Below, one piece after another: positions 24,573-32,174 of a stretch of 64,000 nt of DNA. Under the pieces are notes generated by a model that did no database searches, was not told the DNA's origin, and saw nothing but the letters and a program-made list of their open reading frames with translations. The stretch is taken from NCBI GenBank assembly GCA_029562645.1, contig JAKQUI010000077.1:62001-126000 (forward strand), read 5' to 3'. The stretch is from Spirochaetota bacterium. GTDB taxonomy: Bacteria > Spirochaetota > UBA4802 > JAKQUI01. Numbering within the stretch: position 1 is the first letter of the stretch; the number at the start of each line of letters is the position of its first letter. Made by a program: the position numbers and the translations under genes.

Positions 24573-25988
24573 ATGACCCAGCGAAAGCGAACGATACGAT
24601 CGAAAAAGGAAACGAAATCGGCCGTCGCACGGCTTCTCGAAGGTCAGCGCGCGTTTTTCGACGGCGGCGTCACGCGGGACGTGGATGCGCGCCTGCGGCA
24701 GCTCACGGCGCTCCGGCGGGCCATCGTCGCGGGGGAGCGGGAGATCCTCGCGGCGCTCGCGGCGGATCTGCGCAAGCCGGCCTACGAGGCCTACCTGGCG
24801 GAGATCGTCTTTTTGTATCATGAGATCGATTTTACCATGAAACACCTCGGGCGATGGGCGAAGCCGCGGCGGGCGGGCGCGCCGTCCATCCTGCGGCCGT
24901 CCGAGAACTTTGTGGTGCCCGAGCCCTACGGCGCGGCGCTCATCATCGGGCCGTGGAATTATCCCTTTCAGCTCACCATCGCGCCGCTCGTCGGGGCCAT
25001 CGCTGCGGGCAATACCGCCATCCTCAAGCCCTCGGAGCTCGCGCCGGCGACGGCGAAGGTGATCGCCGACCTGATCGGCCGGACCTTCGATCCCGAGTTC
25101 GTGGCCGTGGTCACGGGCGGCGTGGACGCGACCACGGCGCTCCTGCGCGAGCGCTTCGATCACATCTTCTTCACCGGCGGGACGGCGGTGGGACGGATCA
25201 TCATGGAGGCTGCCGCCAAACACCTCACGCCGGTCACGCTGGAGCTCGGGGGGAAAAGCCCCACGATCGTCCTCGCCGACGCGGATATCGAGACGGCCGC
25301 GCGCAAGATCGCCTGGGGCAAGTTCATCAACGCCGGGCAGACCTGCCTGGCGCCGGATTATGTGCTGGTGGACGAGCGCGTGCGGACGCGGTTCGTCGAT
25401 GCGCTGGGCCGCGCGATCGGAAATTTCTACGGCGACGATCCGCAGGCCTCGCCGGATTACGCGCGCATCATCACGACGCGGCACTTCGCGCGGCTGCGCG
25501 GCCTCATGGGACCGCACGCGCCGCGCATCGGCGGCCGGACGGACGAGCGGGACCGCTACATCGCTCCGACCGTGATCGAGAACGTGCCGCTGGACGATCC
25601 CCTGATGCGCGAGGAGATCTTCGGCCCCCTGCTGCCGGTGCTCTCCGTCGGCTCGCTCGACGAGGCGCTGGGGATCGTCCGCTCGATGTCGAAACCGCTG
25701 GCGCTCTACCTCTTCACGGGCGACCGCGCGGCCGAGCGGCGCGTTATCCGCGAGACCTCGTCGGGCGCAGTGTGCGTGAACGACGTGGTGATCCACGTGA
25801 GCAATTACCGCCTGCCCTTCGGCGGCGTGGGCGAGAGCGGGATGGGCGCCTACCACGGGCAGTACAGCTTCGAGGCCTTCTCGCACCTCAAGCCCGTGAT
25901 GAAGCGCACGCGGCTCTTCGACATGCCGCTGCGCTATCCGCCCTATCGCGGGAGCGCGATGAACATCGTGCGGAGGATTTTCGGCTGA
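24573..25988 (+). CDS. NAD(P)-dependent aldehyde dehydrogenase, class 3-like
   Basis: From the ATG at 24573, preceded by GGAGG at six bases, the protein has 471 residues. It shows the oxyanion-hole Asn in GPWNYPFQL (N129), the general base in VTLELGGKSP (E224) and the catalytic Cys in NAGQTCLAPDY (C258). Its shortness and the WNYPFQL / QTCLAPDYV sequence place it with class 3 or fatty aldehyde dehydrogenases (ALDH3, CoA-independent). The C-terminus (MKRTRLFDMPLRYPPY) resembles membrane-associated fatty aldehyde forms. It would oxidise medium or long chain aldehydes to acids. The HAD gene overlaps its stop by one base. Confidence 0.9.
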   Translation: MTQRKRTIRSKKETKSAVARLLEGQRAFFDGGVTRDVDARLRQLTALRRAIVAGEREILAALAADLRKPAYEAYLAEIVFLYHEIDFTMKHLGRWAKPRRAGAPSILRPSENFVVPEPYGAALIIGPWNYPFQLTIAPLVGAIAAGNTAILKPSELAPATAKVIADLIGRTFDPEFVAVVTGGVDATTALLRERFDHIFFTGGTAVGRIIMEAAAKHLTPVTLELGGKSPTIVLADADIETAARKIAWGKFINAGQTCLAPDYVLVDERVRTRFVDALGRAIGNFYGDDPQASPDYARIITTRHFARLRGLMGPHAPRIGGRTDERDRYIAPTVIENVPLDDPLMREEIFGPLLPVLSVGSLDEALGIVRSMSKPLALYLFTGDRAAERRVIRETSSGAVCVNDVVIHVSNYRLPFGGVGESGMGAYHGQYSFEAFSHLKPVMKRTRLFDMPLRYPPYRGSAMNIVRRIFG

Positions 25989-26647
25989 TGGGCTATCGCG
26001 CCGTCATCTTCGACCTCGACGGGACGCTGCTGGATACGCTGGCGGATCTGGGCAATGCGATGAACGCGACGCTTATCGCGCATGGCTTCCCCACGCACAA
26101 CGCGGACGACTACCGGCGGATCATCGGCGGCGGCATGGCCTCGTTCGTCGAGAAGGCCTTCCCGTCGACGGGATGGGACCGCGCGCGCATCGGTGAGATT
26201 GTCGCGCATGTCCGCGCCGAGTACGCGACGCGTTGGGACGAGTACACCGCGCCCTATCCCGGCATCGAGGAGATGTTGGACGCGCTCGCCGCGCGCGGTA
26301 TCCGGATGTCCGTCCTCTCCAACAAGGTGGATGACTTCACGAAGCGCATCGTCGCATCGCTTCTTCCGCGCTGGCGCTTCGACGCGGTGTACGGCGAGCG
26401 CGCGGGGATTCCCGTGAAACCCGATCCCGTTTCGGCCCTCGAGATCGCGCGGATCATGGAGGTCGATCCGGCCTCGTGCGTCTTCGTGGGCGACAGCGGC
26501 ATCGACATGAAAACGGGACGCGCCGCGGGAATGTTCCCGGTCGGCGTCGCCTGGGGTTTTCGCGGCGAGGAGGAGCTGCGCGCGAGCGGCGCGGGACGGA
26601 TCATCCATGCGCCGGGGGAGTTGGTGTCGATGTTTGATGCGGATTGA
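25988..26647 (+). CDS. HAD-family phosphatase, phosphoglycolate phosphatase-like
   Basis: A 219-residue HAD hydrolase. Motif I is FDLDGTLLDT (residues 8-17) with the nucleophile Asp; motif II is in MSVLSNK; the motif III Lys is in IPVKPDPVS; motif IV is FVGDSGIDM. The cap is helical (type C1). The closest functional label is phosphoglycolate phosphatase (Gph), but other small phosphoesters are possible. Its ATG shares a base with the stop of the aldehyde dehydrogenase gene (TGATG), so translation is coupled. Confidence 0.88.
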   Translation: MGYRAVIFDLDGTLLDTLADLGNAMNATLIAHGFPTHNADDYRRIIGGGMASFVEKAFPSTGWDRARIGEIVAHVRAEYATRWDEYTAPYPGIEEMLDALAARGIRMSVLSNKVDDFTKRIVASLLPRWRFDAVYGERAGIPVKPDPVSALEIARIMEVDPASCVFVGDSGIDMKTGRAAGMFPVGVAWGFRGEEELRASGAGRIIHAPGELVSMFDAD

Positions 26648-26654
26648 ACAGGCG

Positions 26655-27506
26655 CTACCGTGCTGCCGTCCCATACGGGATATATTCCCGCTCAAGCGTG
26701 ACGAGCGACAGGCCGGTCGATCGAAGAATGAAATCAATCAGTTGCGCGTTCGTGGTGATTGTACGGTTGTTGAAACCGGCGAGCACGCCGCGCATCATCG
26801 CCGGGTGTTTTTCCCAGAGATAGAAAACGAGCATCATCGACTGCGAATAGGTTTTAGTGTGGTCCGACCGATAGAATTCATCCCGCGGCATGGTGAGCAG
26901 CCGCCGTAGGGGAATGAGGGCGCCCTTGGCCTGCCAGTCACGAAAGAGCACGACGTACGAAGGAAATGGGCGTTCAACCGAGAACCGGCCTTGCTCGGAA
27001 ATCCGTCCCGATTCAAAATACATCCCCAGCCCTTCCTTTATCCATGGATGCTCTTCGCTTCGCGGCCAGGTCGCATAGAGAAAATCATGGCTCAGTTCGT
27101 GAAGCTGGGTGCCGAAATCTGGCATGGTGTAGGGTATGATGAACCACACGCGGTGATTGCCTTCCCAGTGAGTGGTGAGCTGTCGTCCGCCCGGGATGAC
27201 GATAACGGGATATCGCTTCAGGATGGTTTCGAACAGACGCTGATCCTTCGTATAGAAAAACTCGACCGATGATCCCGGCGTTCGGGCGAATATAGAGGAA
27301 AAATAGCGCCATACCTGCGCTGCATGAGCGGCGTGAGATGCGGCAAAACGGGAATCGAGACTTGAATCGGCGTGCACCGTGACGTTCCCGTCCTTCGCCG
27401 TATGCGCGATTCTCGCCGCAAATGGCGCGGTGCGGTCGATGGCCAAAGCACCGTGACGAACAAATAGAACGAGGATGAGGGAGATAATGGCTCGATTGCT
27501 GTTCAT
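26655..27506 (-). CDS. Exported gluzincin-like metallopeptidase
   Basis: A signal peptide (MNSNRAIISLILVLFVRHGALA) is followed by a domain with HELSH at residues 136-140 and WIKEGLGMYFE with Glu158, an arrangement typical of peptidase-MA-type gluzincins (HExxH plus a Glu 18 residues on). The stretch before (VEFFYTKDQRLFE, RVWFIIPYTMPDFG) fits the substrate-strand region. It probably works outside the cytoplasm. The substrate is unknown. It is convergent with the HAD gene. Confidence 0.75.
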   Translation of the reverse strand: MNSNRAIISLILVLFVRHGALAIDRTAPFAARIAHTAKDGNVTVHADSSLDSRFAASHAAHAAQVWRYFSSIFARTPGSSVEFFYTKDQRLFETILKRYPVIVIPGGRQLTTHWEGNHRVWFIIPYTMPDFGTQLHELSHDFLYATWPRSEEHPWIKEGLGMYFESGRISEQGRFSVERPFPSYVVLFRDWQAKGALIPLRRLLTMPRDEFYRSDHTKTYSQSMMLVFYLWEKHPAMMRGVLAGFNNRTITTNAQLIDFILRSTGLSLVTLEREYIPYGTAAR

Positions 27507-27535
27507 CTATTCTCTCCCGCTCGGCGCCGTGATCG

Positions 27536-29017
27536 TTATTCGATCACCTTGAACTCCGTCCGTCGGTTCTGCTCGTCCGCCTCGCGTCCCTTTTGATTGA
27601 TCTTCGGGCGGCTCATGCCCGCGCCCTCGATCTCCAGGCGGCGCTCGGCGATGCCCTTCGAGATGAGGTACTCGCGCACGGCGTTCGCGCGGCGGAGGCT
27701 GAGCTTCAGGTTGTACTCCGGCGTCCCGTGGAGGTCGGTGTGGCCGATCACGCGGAAGCGGACGCGCGGGTTTTTCTTCATGAACTCGACCACCGCGTCG
27801 AGCACCCGGAACGACTCCTCTTTGATGTCGTGCAGGTTATAGTCGAAGTAGATCTCGTTCACGTCGAAGCTGATGTCCTTCTCGATGGGGACCAGCTCGA
27901 TGATCGCCAGGCCCTTTTTGATCTCCTCCGGCGAATAGGTCCGATAGAACGGCAGATAGCCCGGCTCGATCACGGTGACCTCCGCGGCGCTCGTTTCGGC
28001 GGGGAGCTCGTGGCGCAGCATGCCGTCGCGTCCCGAAAGGATGCGGTCGATCGCGTCGGCCTGCCGGGGGCGGCGCGCCGCGATGCGGACGTTGGACGAC
28101 ATGGGAGCGCGCGTCGCCTTATTGCGGACGAGCGCGGCCATCGGGATCCCCTGCGGGACGGCGCGGTGCCAGATGTCGTACTTTCCCGCGCCGCCGGGCC
28201 GGTCCGAGCAGAGGTACGAATCGGCCCCGATCCGGGTGTAGAAGAAATCGTTCTGCTTCGAGTTCACCTCCGGGCCCAGGTTCACCGGCGTGCTCCACAT
28301 GCCGTCCTTGAATTCGACGTGGTAGATGTCCCAGCCGCCGTATCCGCCGCCGCGCGTCGAGGAAAAGTAAAAGCCGTTTCCGTGCATATCGGGAATGAAG
28401 GCCGTCTCGTGATGGTTGGTGTTGATGGGATTGGGAAGCGTCTTAATGTTGGTGAAGATGTTCCCCGCGATCTCCGCCCGCATGATGCGCGAGGCCGCCG
28501 GGTTGCCGAAGGGCCAGGCGGTGTAGTAGAGCGAGCGCTTGTCGGGCCCGAGGCTGGGCGCGCGCTCGTGCATGGCGGTGTTCACATAGCCCGGCAGGCG
28601 CATCGGGCGCGTCCAGGCGCCGTCGTAGAACTGCGCCCAGTAGAGATCGTAGGACACCCGCACGCGCCCCTGGGCGTCGCGCGGCGCCTCGATGCTGCCG
28701 TCGCGGTCGGAGGCGAAGAGGATCACCTTGCCGTCGGCCGTGATGAAGGGCGTCTCGTCGTTAAAGGGCGAGTTGATCGCGTCGATGGGTCGCGGCACGC
28801 CCCAGCGCCCGTCCGTCCGATGGCATATGTAGATGTCCTGCAGGGTGTTCCCGCGCTTCGAGTTGAAGACCATGGTATTGCCGTCGAGCGTGAAGGACGG
28901 CGCGAAATCGTTCTCCGGGGAGTTCACCGGCTCCGGGAGCGGGATGAACTTCCGCACGGCGGTTTCCGCGGCGAGAAGCGTCGATGCGATAAGGGCGATG
29001 ACGATGGCGCGTTTCAT
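27536..29017 (-). CDS. OmpA-family protein with PD40-type beta-propeller
   Basis: The signal peptide MKRAIVIALIASTLLAAE is followed by about 270 residues of PD40/WD40-like repeats (FAPSFTLDGNTMVFNSKRG, DETPFITADGKVILFASDRDG, ERAPSLGPDKRSLYYTAW, HETAFIPDMHGNGFYFSSTRGGG). A linker follows, and the C-terminal OmpA domain (FDVNEIYFDYNLHDIKEES, VIGHTDLHGTPEYNLKLS, RRANAVREYLISKGI, RRTEFKVIE) binds peptidoglycan. The layout resembles OmpA/TolB-like proteins such as those tied to gliding or envelope integrity. It anchors in the periplasm to the cell wall. Confidence 0.9.
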   Translation of the reverse strand: MKRAIVIALIASTLLAAETAVRKFIPLPEPVNSPENDFAPSFTLDGNTMVFNSKRGNTLQDIYICHRTDGRWGVPRPIDAINSPFNDETPFITADGKVILFASDRDGSIEAPRDAQGRVRVSYDLYWAQFYDGAWTRPMRLPGYVNTAMHERAPSLGPDKRSLYYTAWPFGNPAASRIMRAEIAGNIFTNIKTLPNPINTNHHETAFIPDMHGNGFYFSSTRGGGYGGWDIYHVEFKDGMWSTPVNLGPEVNSKQNDFFYTRIGADSYLCSDRPGGAGKYDIWHRAVPQGIPMAALVRNKATRAPMSSNVRIAARRPRQADAIDRILSGRDGMLRHELPAETSAAEVTVIEPGYLPFYRTYSPEEIKKGLAIIELVPIEKDISFDVNEIYFDYNLHDIKEESFRVLDAVVEFMKKNPRVRFRVIGHTDLHGTPEYNLKLSLRRANAVREYLISKGIAERRLEIEGAGMSRPKINQKGREADEQNRRTEFKVIE

Positions 29018-29035
29018 GTGAGTGGCTCCGTCCTC

Positions 29036-29251
29036 TTATGGCGCACGCAGCCCCGTTTGGAAGTGGAAGCGGTCCTTCTGCGCCTCCTCGATGCTGGCAT
29101 ACGCGCGAATTCCCCTCCGGCAGCGCGGCGGGGCTATTCGAAAGGCGAGCGCGAACAGCCGCGCGACCCGGCAATAATACTCCGGGCCGGGATCGAACTC
29201 CCAGAGCGCGTGCCGGGCCTCTTCAAAGGAATCGAATGTGTATACGGACAT
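29036..29251 (-). CDS. Small protein of unknown function (71 aa)
   Basis: From the ATG at 29251 the frame gives MSVYTFDSFEEARHALWEFD followed by a compact helical sequence with two Cys (RVARLFALAFRIAPPRCRRG) and ends 18 bases before the OmpA-like gene start. Its ATG overlaps the stop of an even smaller upstream frame (TGATG). The composition is protein-like, but no family is recognised and there is no strong ribosome-binding site, so translation may depend on coupling. Confidence 0.45.
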   Translation of the reverse strand: MSVYTFDSFEEARHALWEFDPGPEYYCRVARLFALAFRIAPPRCRRGIRAYASIEEAQKDRFHFQTGLRAP

Positions 29252-29355
29252 CAGGTTTTTTCCGTTTTCTCGAGCAGTACGCGAAGAAACTGCGCGTCGG
29301 ATTTGTCGTCGAGTACGTCCATGAAACGGTCGAACAGGCTCATCCCGGATTCCAT
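29251..29355 (-). CDS. Tiny ORF coupled to the following small gene
   Basis: A 34-codon frame from the ATG at 29355 (MESGMSLFDRFMDVLDDKS) ends in TGA at 29251-29253, sharing a base with the next ATG. The predicted peptide is an amphipathic acidic helix. It could also start at the internal Met5. Support is the overlap and the protein-like composition only. Confidence 0.3.
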   Translation of the reverse strand: MESGMSLFDRFMDVLDDKSDAQFLRVLLEKTEKT

Positions 29356-29596
29356 GATGACGATACCGTGTCATGGGCGGATGATGCCGTCAACGATATT
29401 ATGGGTCGCATGACGATGGGGGTCGTGAGGTGGATTGGCGAAATAGTATTTGACCGACTCGCGCGAGCGGTCCATGATCGCACCCGATGCGGGGAAACCC
29501 GCAGAGGCCGTCCATGCGGCCTGAGGGTGAGAAGTACGGCCGTCCCGGAATGGCGTCCGCAACACTCACTGACTGCGCACTATACGGACTTTTAGG
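29356..29596. other. Intergenic region upstream of the CRISPR-like array
   Basis: About 240 bases with no gene I trust; a minus-strand frame near 29371-29475 is only 34 codons long. The last 40 bases before the first repeat are richer in A and T and could be the leader side of the array. Confidence 0.35.
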
Positions 29597-29736
29597 GTTT
29601 TACCCACGGGTGCGCGGACGTGGCTGGGGCCAGAAAAGACCCATCAAGCTGCACAGCGTTTTACCCACGCGTGCGCGGACGTGGCGCGGCCCTCACGCGA
29701 GGAGATGGAGAAGGTGCAGTTTTACCCACGGGCGCG
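29597..29736 (+). CRISPR. CRISPR-like mini-array: two full repeats, a truncated third, two spacers
   Basis: The repeats are at 29597-29624 and 29658-29685 (28 bp, one mismatch at position 13, both beginning GTTTTACCCACG and ending GCGGACGTGGC). A third at 29719-29736 keeps 17 of its first 18 bases before being cut off. Repeat starts are exactly 61 bases apart twice, so both spacers (29625-29657 and 29686-29718) are 33 bases and unlike one another. Repeat 28 and spacer 33 match type I-E geometry, and the first 16 bases resemble I-E repeats (GTTTTCCCCACGCGTG type). No type I cas gene is present. With two spacers only, a chance or other tandem structure cannot be excluded. Confidence 0.6.
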
Positions 29737-29907
29737 TCACCTCACCCCGCCTTCGGCGCGCCCTCTCCCATAGGAGAGGGCTCCTCGGGATGGGATCTCT
29801 CGCGTGAACACCCCTTCTCCTTTGGGAGAAGGCTCCCTGCAGGATGCAGCAGTGACGGGAGCAGACAGGATGTCGAAAAGCGCCCGGCGGGCCGGGGGAT
29901 GAGGTGG
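29737..29907 (+). mobile_element. MITE-like palindromic element inserted at the third repeat
   Basis: A ~171-bp segment begins where the third CRISPR-like repeat loses homology. Its ends are imperfect inverted repeats (TCACCTCACCCC on the left; GGGGGATGAGGTGG on the right). Inside are two hairpins, each with a perfect 8-bp stem and a 4-base loop: CCCTCTCC/GGAGAGGG at 29761-29780 and CCTTCTCC/GGAGAAGG at 29813-29832. It has no ORF. It may be mobilised in trans or be a palindromic repeat family of this genome. No clear target duplication is seen. Confidence 0.55.
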
Positions 29908-29939
29908 AAATGGTCTGCACTGCGTAACATTATGCTCCG

Positions 29940-30425
29940 ATGAAAGTGTCAATTGATACGAATTGCATCATATCACTCTTTCATGATTCAGATGATATTC
30001 ATGGCCCGATGCAATGCATCAACGGATTTTTCCAACAGGGTAAAATCAGTCTTTTCGTGAGCATAAAAGCATTGGATGAGTTGAAAGAGGAAAAACCAAG
30101 GGAATTCGCGCTTACCTTGCCAAAATTGCCAAGTTATCCGATTTCAAAATGGGGGGAACAGGTCGGTTCATGGTGTGCCACAAATGGTTCTTGGAAAGAA
30201 GCCTCCCAAGTGGAAGATGTGCATCGTTATGTGAAATGTGTATTGAGTGCGAAAATGGGACTACGGGACAGGCAAATAGTTTTCGATAGCATATACGGCA
30301 ACATGGACGCGTTATTAACGAGGGACAAAAAAATTCTTAGTGAGAGATCATCCGGTTTGCTGGGTGAATCGTTTCATTTGAAAGTATACTCGCCAATTGA
30401 GTTTGTGGAACTTCTATCAGCATAA
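29940..30425 (+). CDS. PIN-domain nuclease-like protein
   Basis: The 161-residue protein has the acidic residues of a PIN RNase: MKVSIDTN (D6), ALDELKE (E47), RDRQIVFDSIYGNMDALLTRDKKIL (D110 or D116, D123, D129). PIN proteins cut RNA and are often VapC-type toxins. There is no VapB-type antitoxin upstream; instead, the stop TAA overlaps the start of the TnpB/Cas12f-like gene (TAATG), so they are translated together. The base composition is markedly more A+T-rich than flanking chromosomal genes, consistent with recent transfer. Confidence 0.75.
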   Translation: MKVSIDTNCIISLFHDSDDIHGPMQCINGFFQQGKISLFVSIKALDELKEEKPREFALTLPKLPSYPISKWGEQVGSWCATNGSWKEASQVEDVHRYVKCVLSAKMGLRDRQIVFDSIYGNMDALLTRDKKILSERSSGLLGESFHLKVYSPIEFVELLSA

Positions 30426-31681
30426 TGGCTACACAACAAACGCTCACCCGTACCGCCCCCCGCATCAAGCTCGTCATTGCCGACGATGAAAAATACAAGG
30501 AGCACCTCTACTGGCTGGGCTGCGTGGGAAACGATCTCCGCAACCTTCGCAATGACGTGATGCGTGAATGCGTCTCGTATTTGCAGAAACAGATCGACGG
30601 TGAACCGCTGCCGGTAAATGAAAAGGGGAAAACGATAGATTACCGCACATACGCGGGGCAGCGCCGAAAGAAGTACGATTACGCCAATGGGACGCTCTGC
30701 AACTGGACGGAGTTTCTCACGGTAAAAACCTTCAAACAGTACAAAAAACAGATTCTCGCCGGGAAGGCGAACATCCCCATGTTCAAGGACAAGTCCATTC
30801 CCATCTACGGCAAGGGGAGCAGGTTGTGGGTGGAGAATGGTGAGTTTTTTCTCAAGCCGCCGGCTATGAACGGCATCGTGTTCAAGTTCGTGAACCCGGA
30901 GAAGAATAAGAGCCTCGCGGCCATTCTTGAACGCGTTCTATCGGGGGAGTATTCCTTCGATTTTTCAAAAATCATCAAGGACGACAAGTTCTGGTATCTG
31001 CATCTTTCATATACCTTTGGGAGGGAGCCCGATCCGAACCTCGACCCGACCGTCGTCTGCGGGATCGATCTCGGCTGGGTGGTGCCGGCCTATTGCGGGC
31101 TCAACGAGGGACCGCAGCGTTAGGACCTGGGCGACAGCCAGCTCATCAGGCACTTCCGTTCGCAGATACGGTCGCGTCGGCGGAACCTTCAACGTCGGCG
31201 GGAGGGCATGAAGTCGGGGCACGGAAAGGAGCGCGCGCTCAAGGCGCTCAATCATTTCTCGCAGCGCGAGCGCGACTTCATGCGCACCGTGAACCACGGC
31301 ATCAGCAGGCAGATCATCGACTTCTGCGTCCGGAACCGCGCGGGGACCATCCATATGGAGGCGCTCACCGCGGACGTTAAAAAGAACGCCTTTCTCACGG
31401 CGTACTGGACCTACTACCAGCTTCAGCAGATGGTGGAGTACAAGGCGGCGGAACACGGCATCGTCGTGCGATACATCAACCCGAAGAACACCAGCAGGAT
31501 GTGTTCGGCCTGCGGCCATGTCGACGCGGCCAATCGCCCCACGCAAAAGGACTTTCGCTGCCTCCAGTGCGGCCACGAGGCCTTCGCGGATTACAACGCG
31601 TCCGTAAACATCGCCCGCTCGAGCGCGTTCGTGAAAACGGGCGAGCTCATCGAGGAAGAAGAGGAGGAAGAGGCCGGATAG
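30425..31681 (+). pseudogene. TnpB/Cas12f-like RuvC nuclease interrupted by one in-frame TAG
   Basis: The frame starting at the ATG at 30425 stops at TAG (31121-31123), yet the same frame continues open to 31681 with no shift. Read through, it gives 418 codons with all hallmarks of TnpB-type RNA-guided nucleases: RuvC-I Asp in VVCGIDLGW (D215), RuvC-II Glu in IHMEAL (E312), a zinc finger MCSACGH...CLQCGH (C360, C363, C379, C382) and RuvC-III Asp in FADYNAS (D389). The TAG falls between RuvC-I and RuvC-II, so the truncated product would be inactive. One base change from CAG would restore Gln. It overlaps the PIN gene by one base. I cannot tell TnpB from a compact Cas12f by sequence alone. No TnpA gene is nearby. 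A functional restart at 31208 lacks RuvC-I. Confidence 0.85.
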
Positions 31682-31798
31682 CCCTCACTTCGTCTCGGCG
31701 CCGCGATCGATGAGGGTGGCGATGATGCGCGACTGGTTCTCCCTCCGTGTCGGCAACCTGCCATCATGTTCTTCTGCTATTGCCCATCCGTTCTATTT

Positions 31799-31820
31799 GG
31801 GGCCTATTTCAGTAGGCCCA
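31799..31820. terminator. Hairpin downstream of the TnpB-like gene
   Basis: GGGCCTA (31800-31806) pairs with TAGGCCC (31813-31819) around a 6-base loop. No T-run follows. It could be the right-end hairpin of an IS200/IS605-type element, the end of a guide RNA, or a weak terminator. Confidence 0.4.
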
Positions 31821-31842
31821 GGGGAGGCGTGTGGCATTATTC

Positions 31843-31871
31843 TTGACAAAATAGACCGTATTTAGTACTTT
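31843..31871 (+). promoter_or_regulatory. Promoter with operator-like repeat for the toxin-antitoxin pair
   Basis: A perfect TTGACA (31843-31848) lies 17 bases before TACTTT (31866-31871). Between them is AAATA-GACCG-TATTT (31849-31863), an inverted repeat with 5-base arms, and AGTACT is a palindrome over the -10. Such sites commonly bind the Phd/YefM antitoxin or its complex for self-repression. Confidence 0.6.
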
Positions 31872-31901
31872 ATTTGAACTGATGCCAGGTTGGGGGGGGC
31901 C

Positions 31902-32174
31902 ATGAACATCAAGGAAGATATTCGTCCCATATCGTATGTCAAGGCGCATGCCGCCGACATTCTATCGCAGATATCGAAAACCAGGAGACCGCTCTATGTC
32001 ACGCAAAACGGAGAAGCGAAAGCGGTTATACTCGATACCGATAGTTATCAAGAAATGCAAAAAGCCTTGGGCCTTTTAAAGATTATCGCCCAGGGCGAAA
32101 ACGACGTTCGCCGGGGTCGGTTGGTGCCTCAAGAGGATGTTTTTTCGAAAGTTGAGAAGAAGATGAAGAAATAA
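31902..32174 (+). CDS. Phd/YefM-family antitoxin
   Basis: The 90-residue protein from the ATG at 31902 has the Phd/YefM fold: MNIKEDIRPISYVKAHAADI and RRPLYVTQNGEAKAVILDTDSY, closely like YefM (ISytearanl..ll..v......i.iTr.g..avvmms...y). The N-terminal part binds DNA; the C-terminal tail (VFSKVEKKMKK) would wrap the toxin. A run of Gs precedes the start. The toxin gene overlaps its stop (TAATG). Confidence 0.88.
   Translation: MNIKEDIRPISYVKAHAADILSQISKTRRPLYVTQNGEAKAVILDTDSYQEMQKALGLLKIIAQGENDVRRGRLVPQEDVFSKVEKKMKK

Larger units (their letters stand above)
31682..31901. other. Intergenic region after the TnpB-like gene
   Basis: About 220 bases with no gene. It includes a hairpin (31799-31820), the promoter and operator-like repeat of the toxin-antitoxin pair, and about 110 bases just after the nuclease gene that could encode a guide (omega) RNA if the element was ever active. 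No other structure is clear. Confidence 0.4.

Noticed and set aside
21800-24600. oriC/dnaA near the rpmH cluster
   Set aside because: In many bacteria dnaA and oriC lie by rpmH, but no dnaA gene and no cluster of DnaA boxes was seen upstream of rpmH here.
24132-25886. 584-codon minus-strand ORF opposite thpR and the aldehyde dehydrogenase gene
   Set aside because: High G+C makes long antisense frames. The opposite strand carries genes with catalytic motifs; this frame has none.
29487-29943. Plus-strand ORFs of about 107 codons (FYPRVRGRG-type) over the CRISPR-like array
   Set aside because: They read repeat and hairpin sequence, show Arg-rich low-complexity translation and lack a ribosome-binding site. 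Such frames are typical by-products of CRISPR-like repeats.
31208-31681. Separate gene starting at the internal ATG after the TAG in the TnpB-like frame
   Set aside because: It is the same frame as the upstream part, has no ribosome-binding site and would lack RuvC-I, so it is better read as the 3' part of one interrupted gene.
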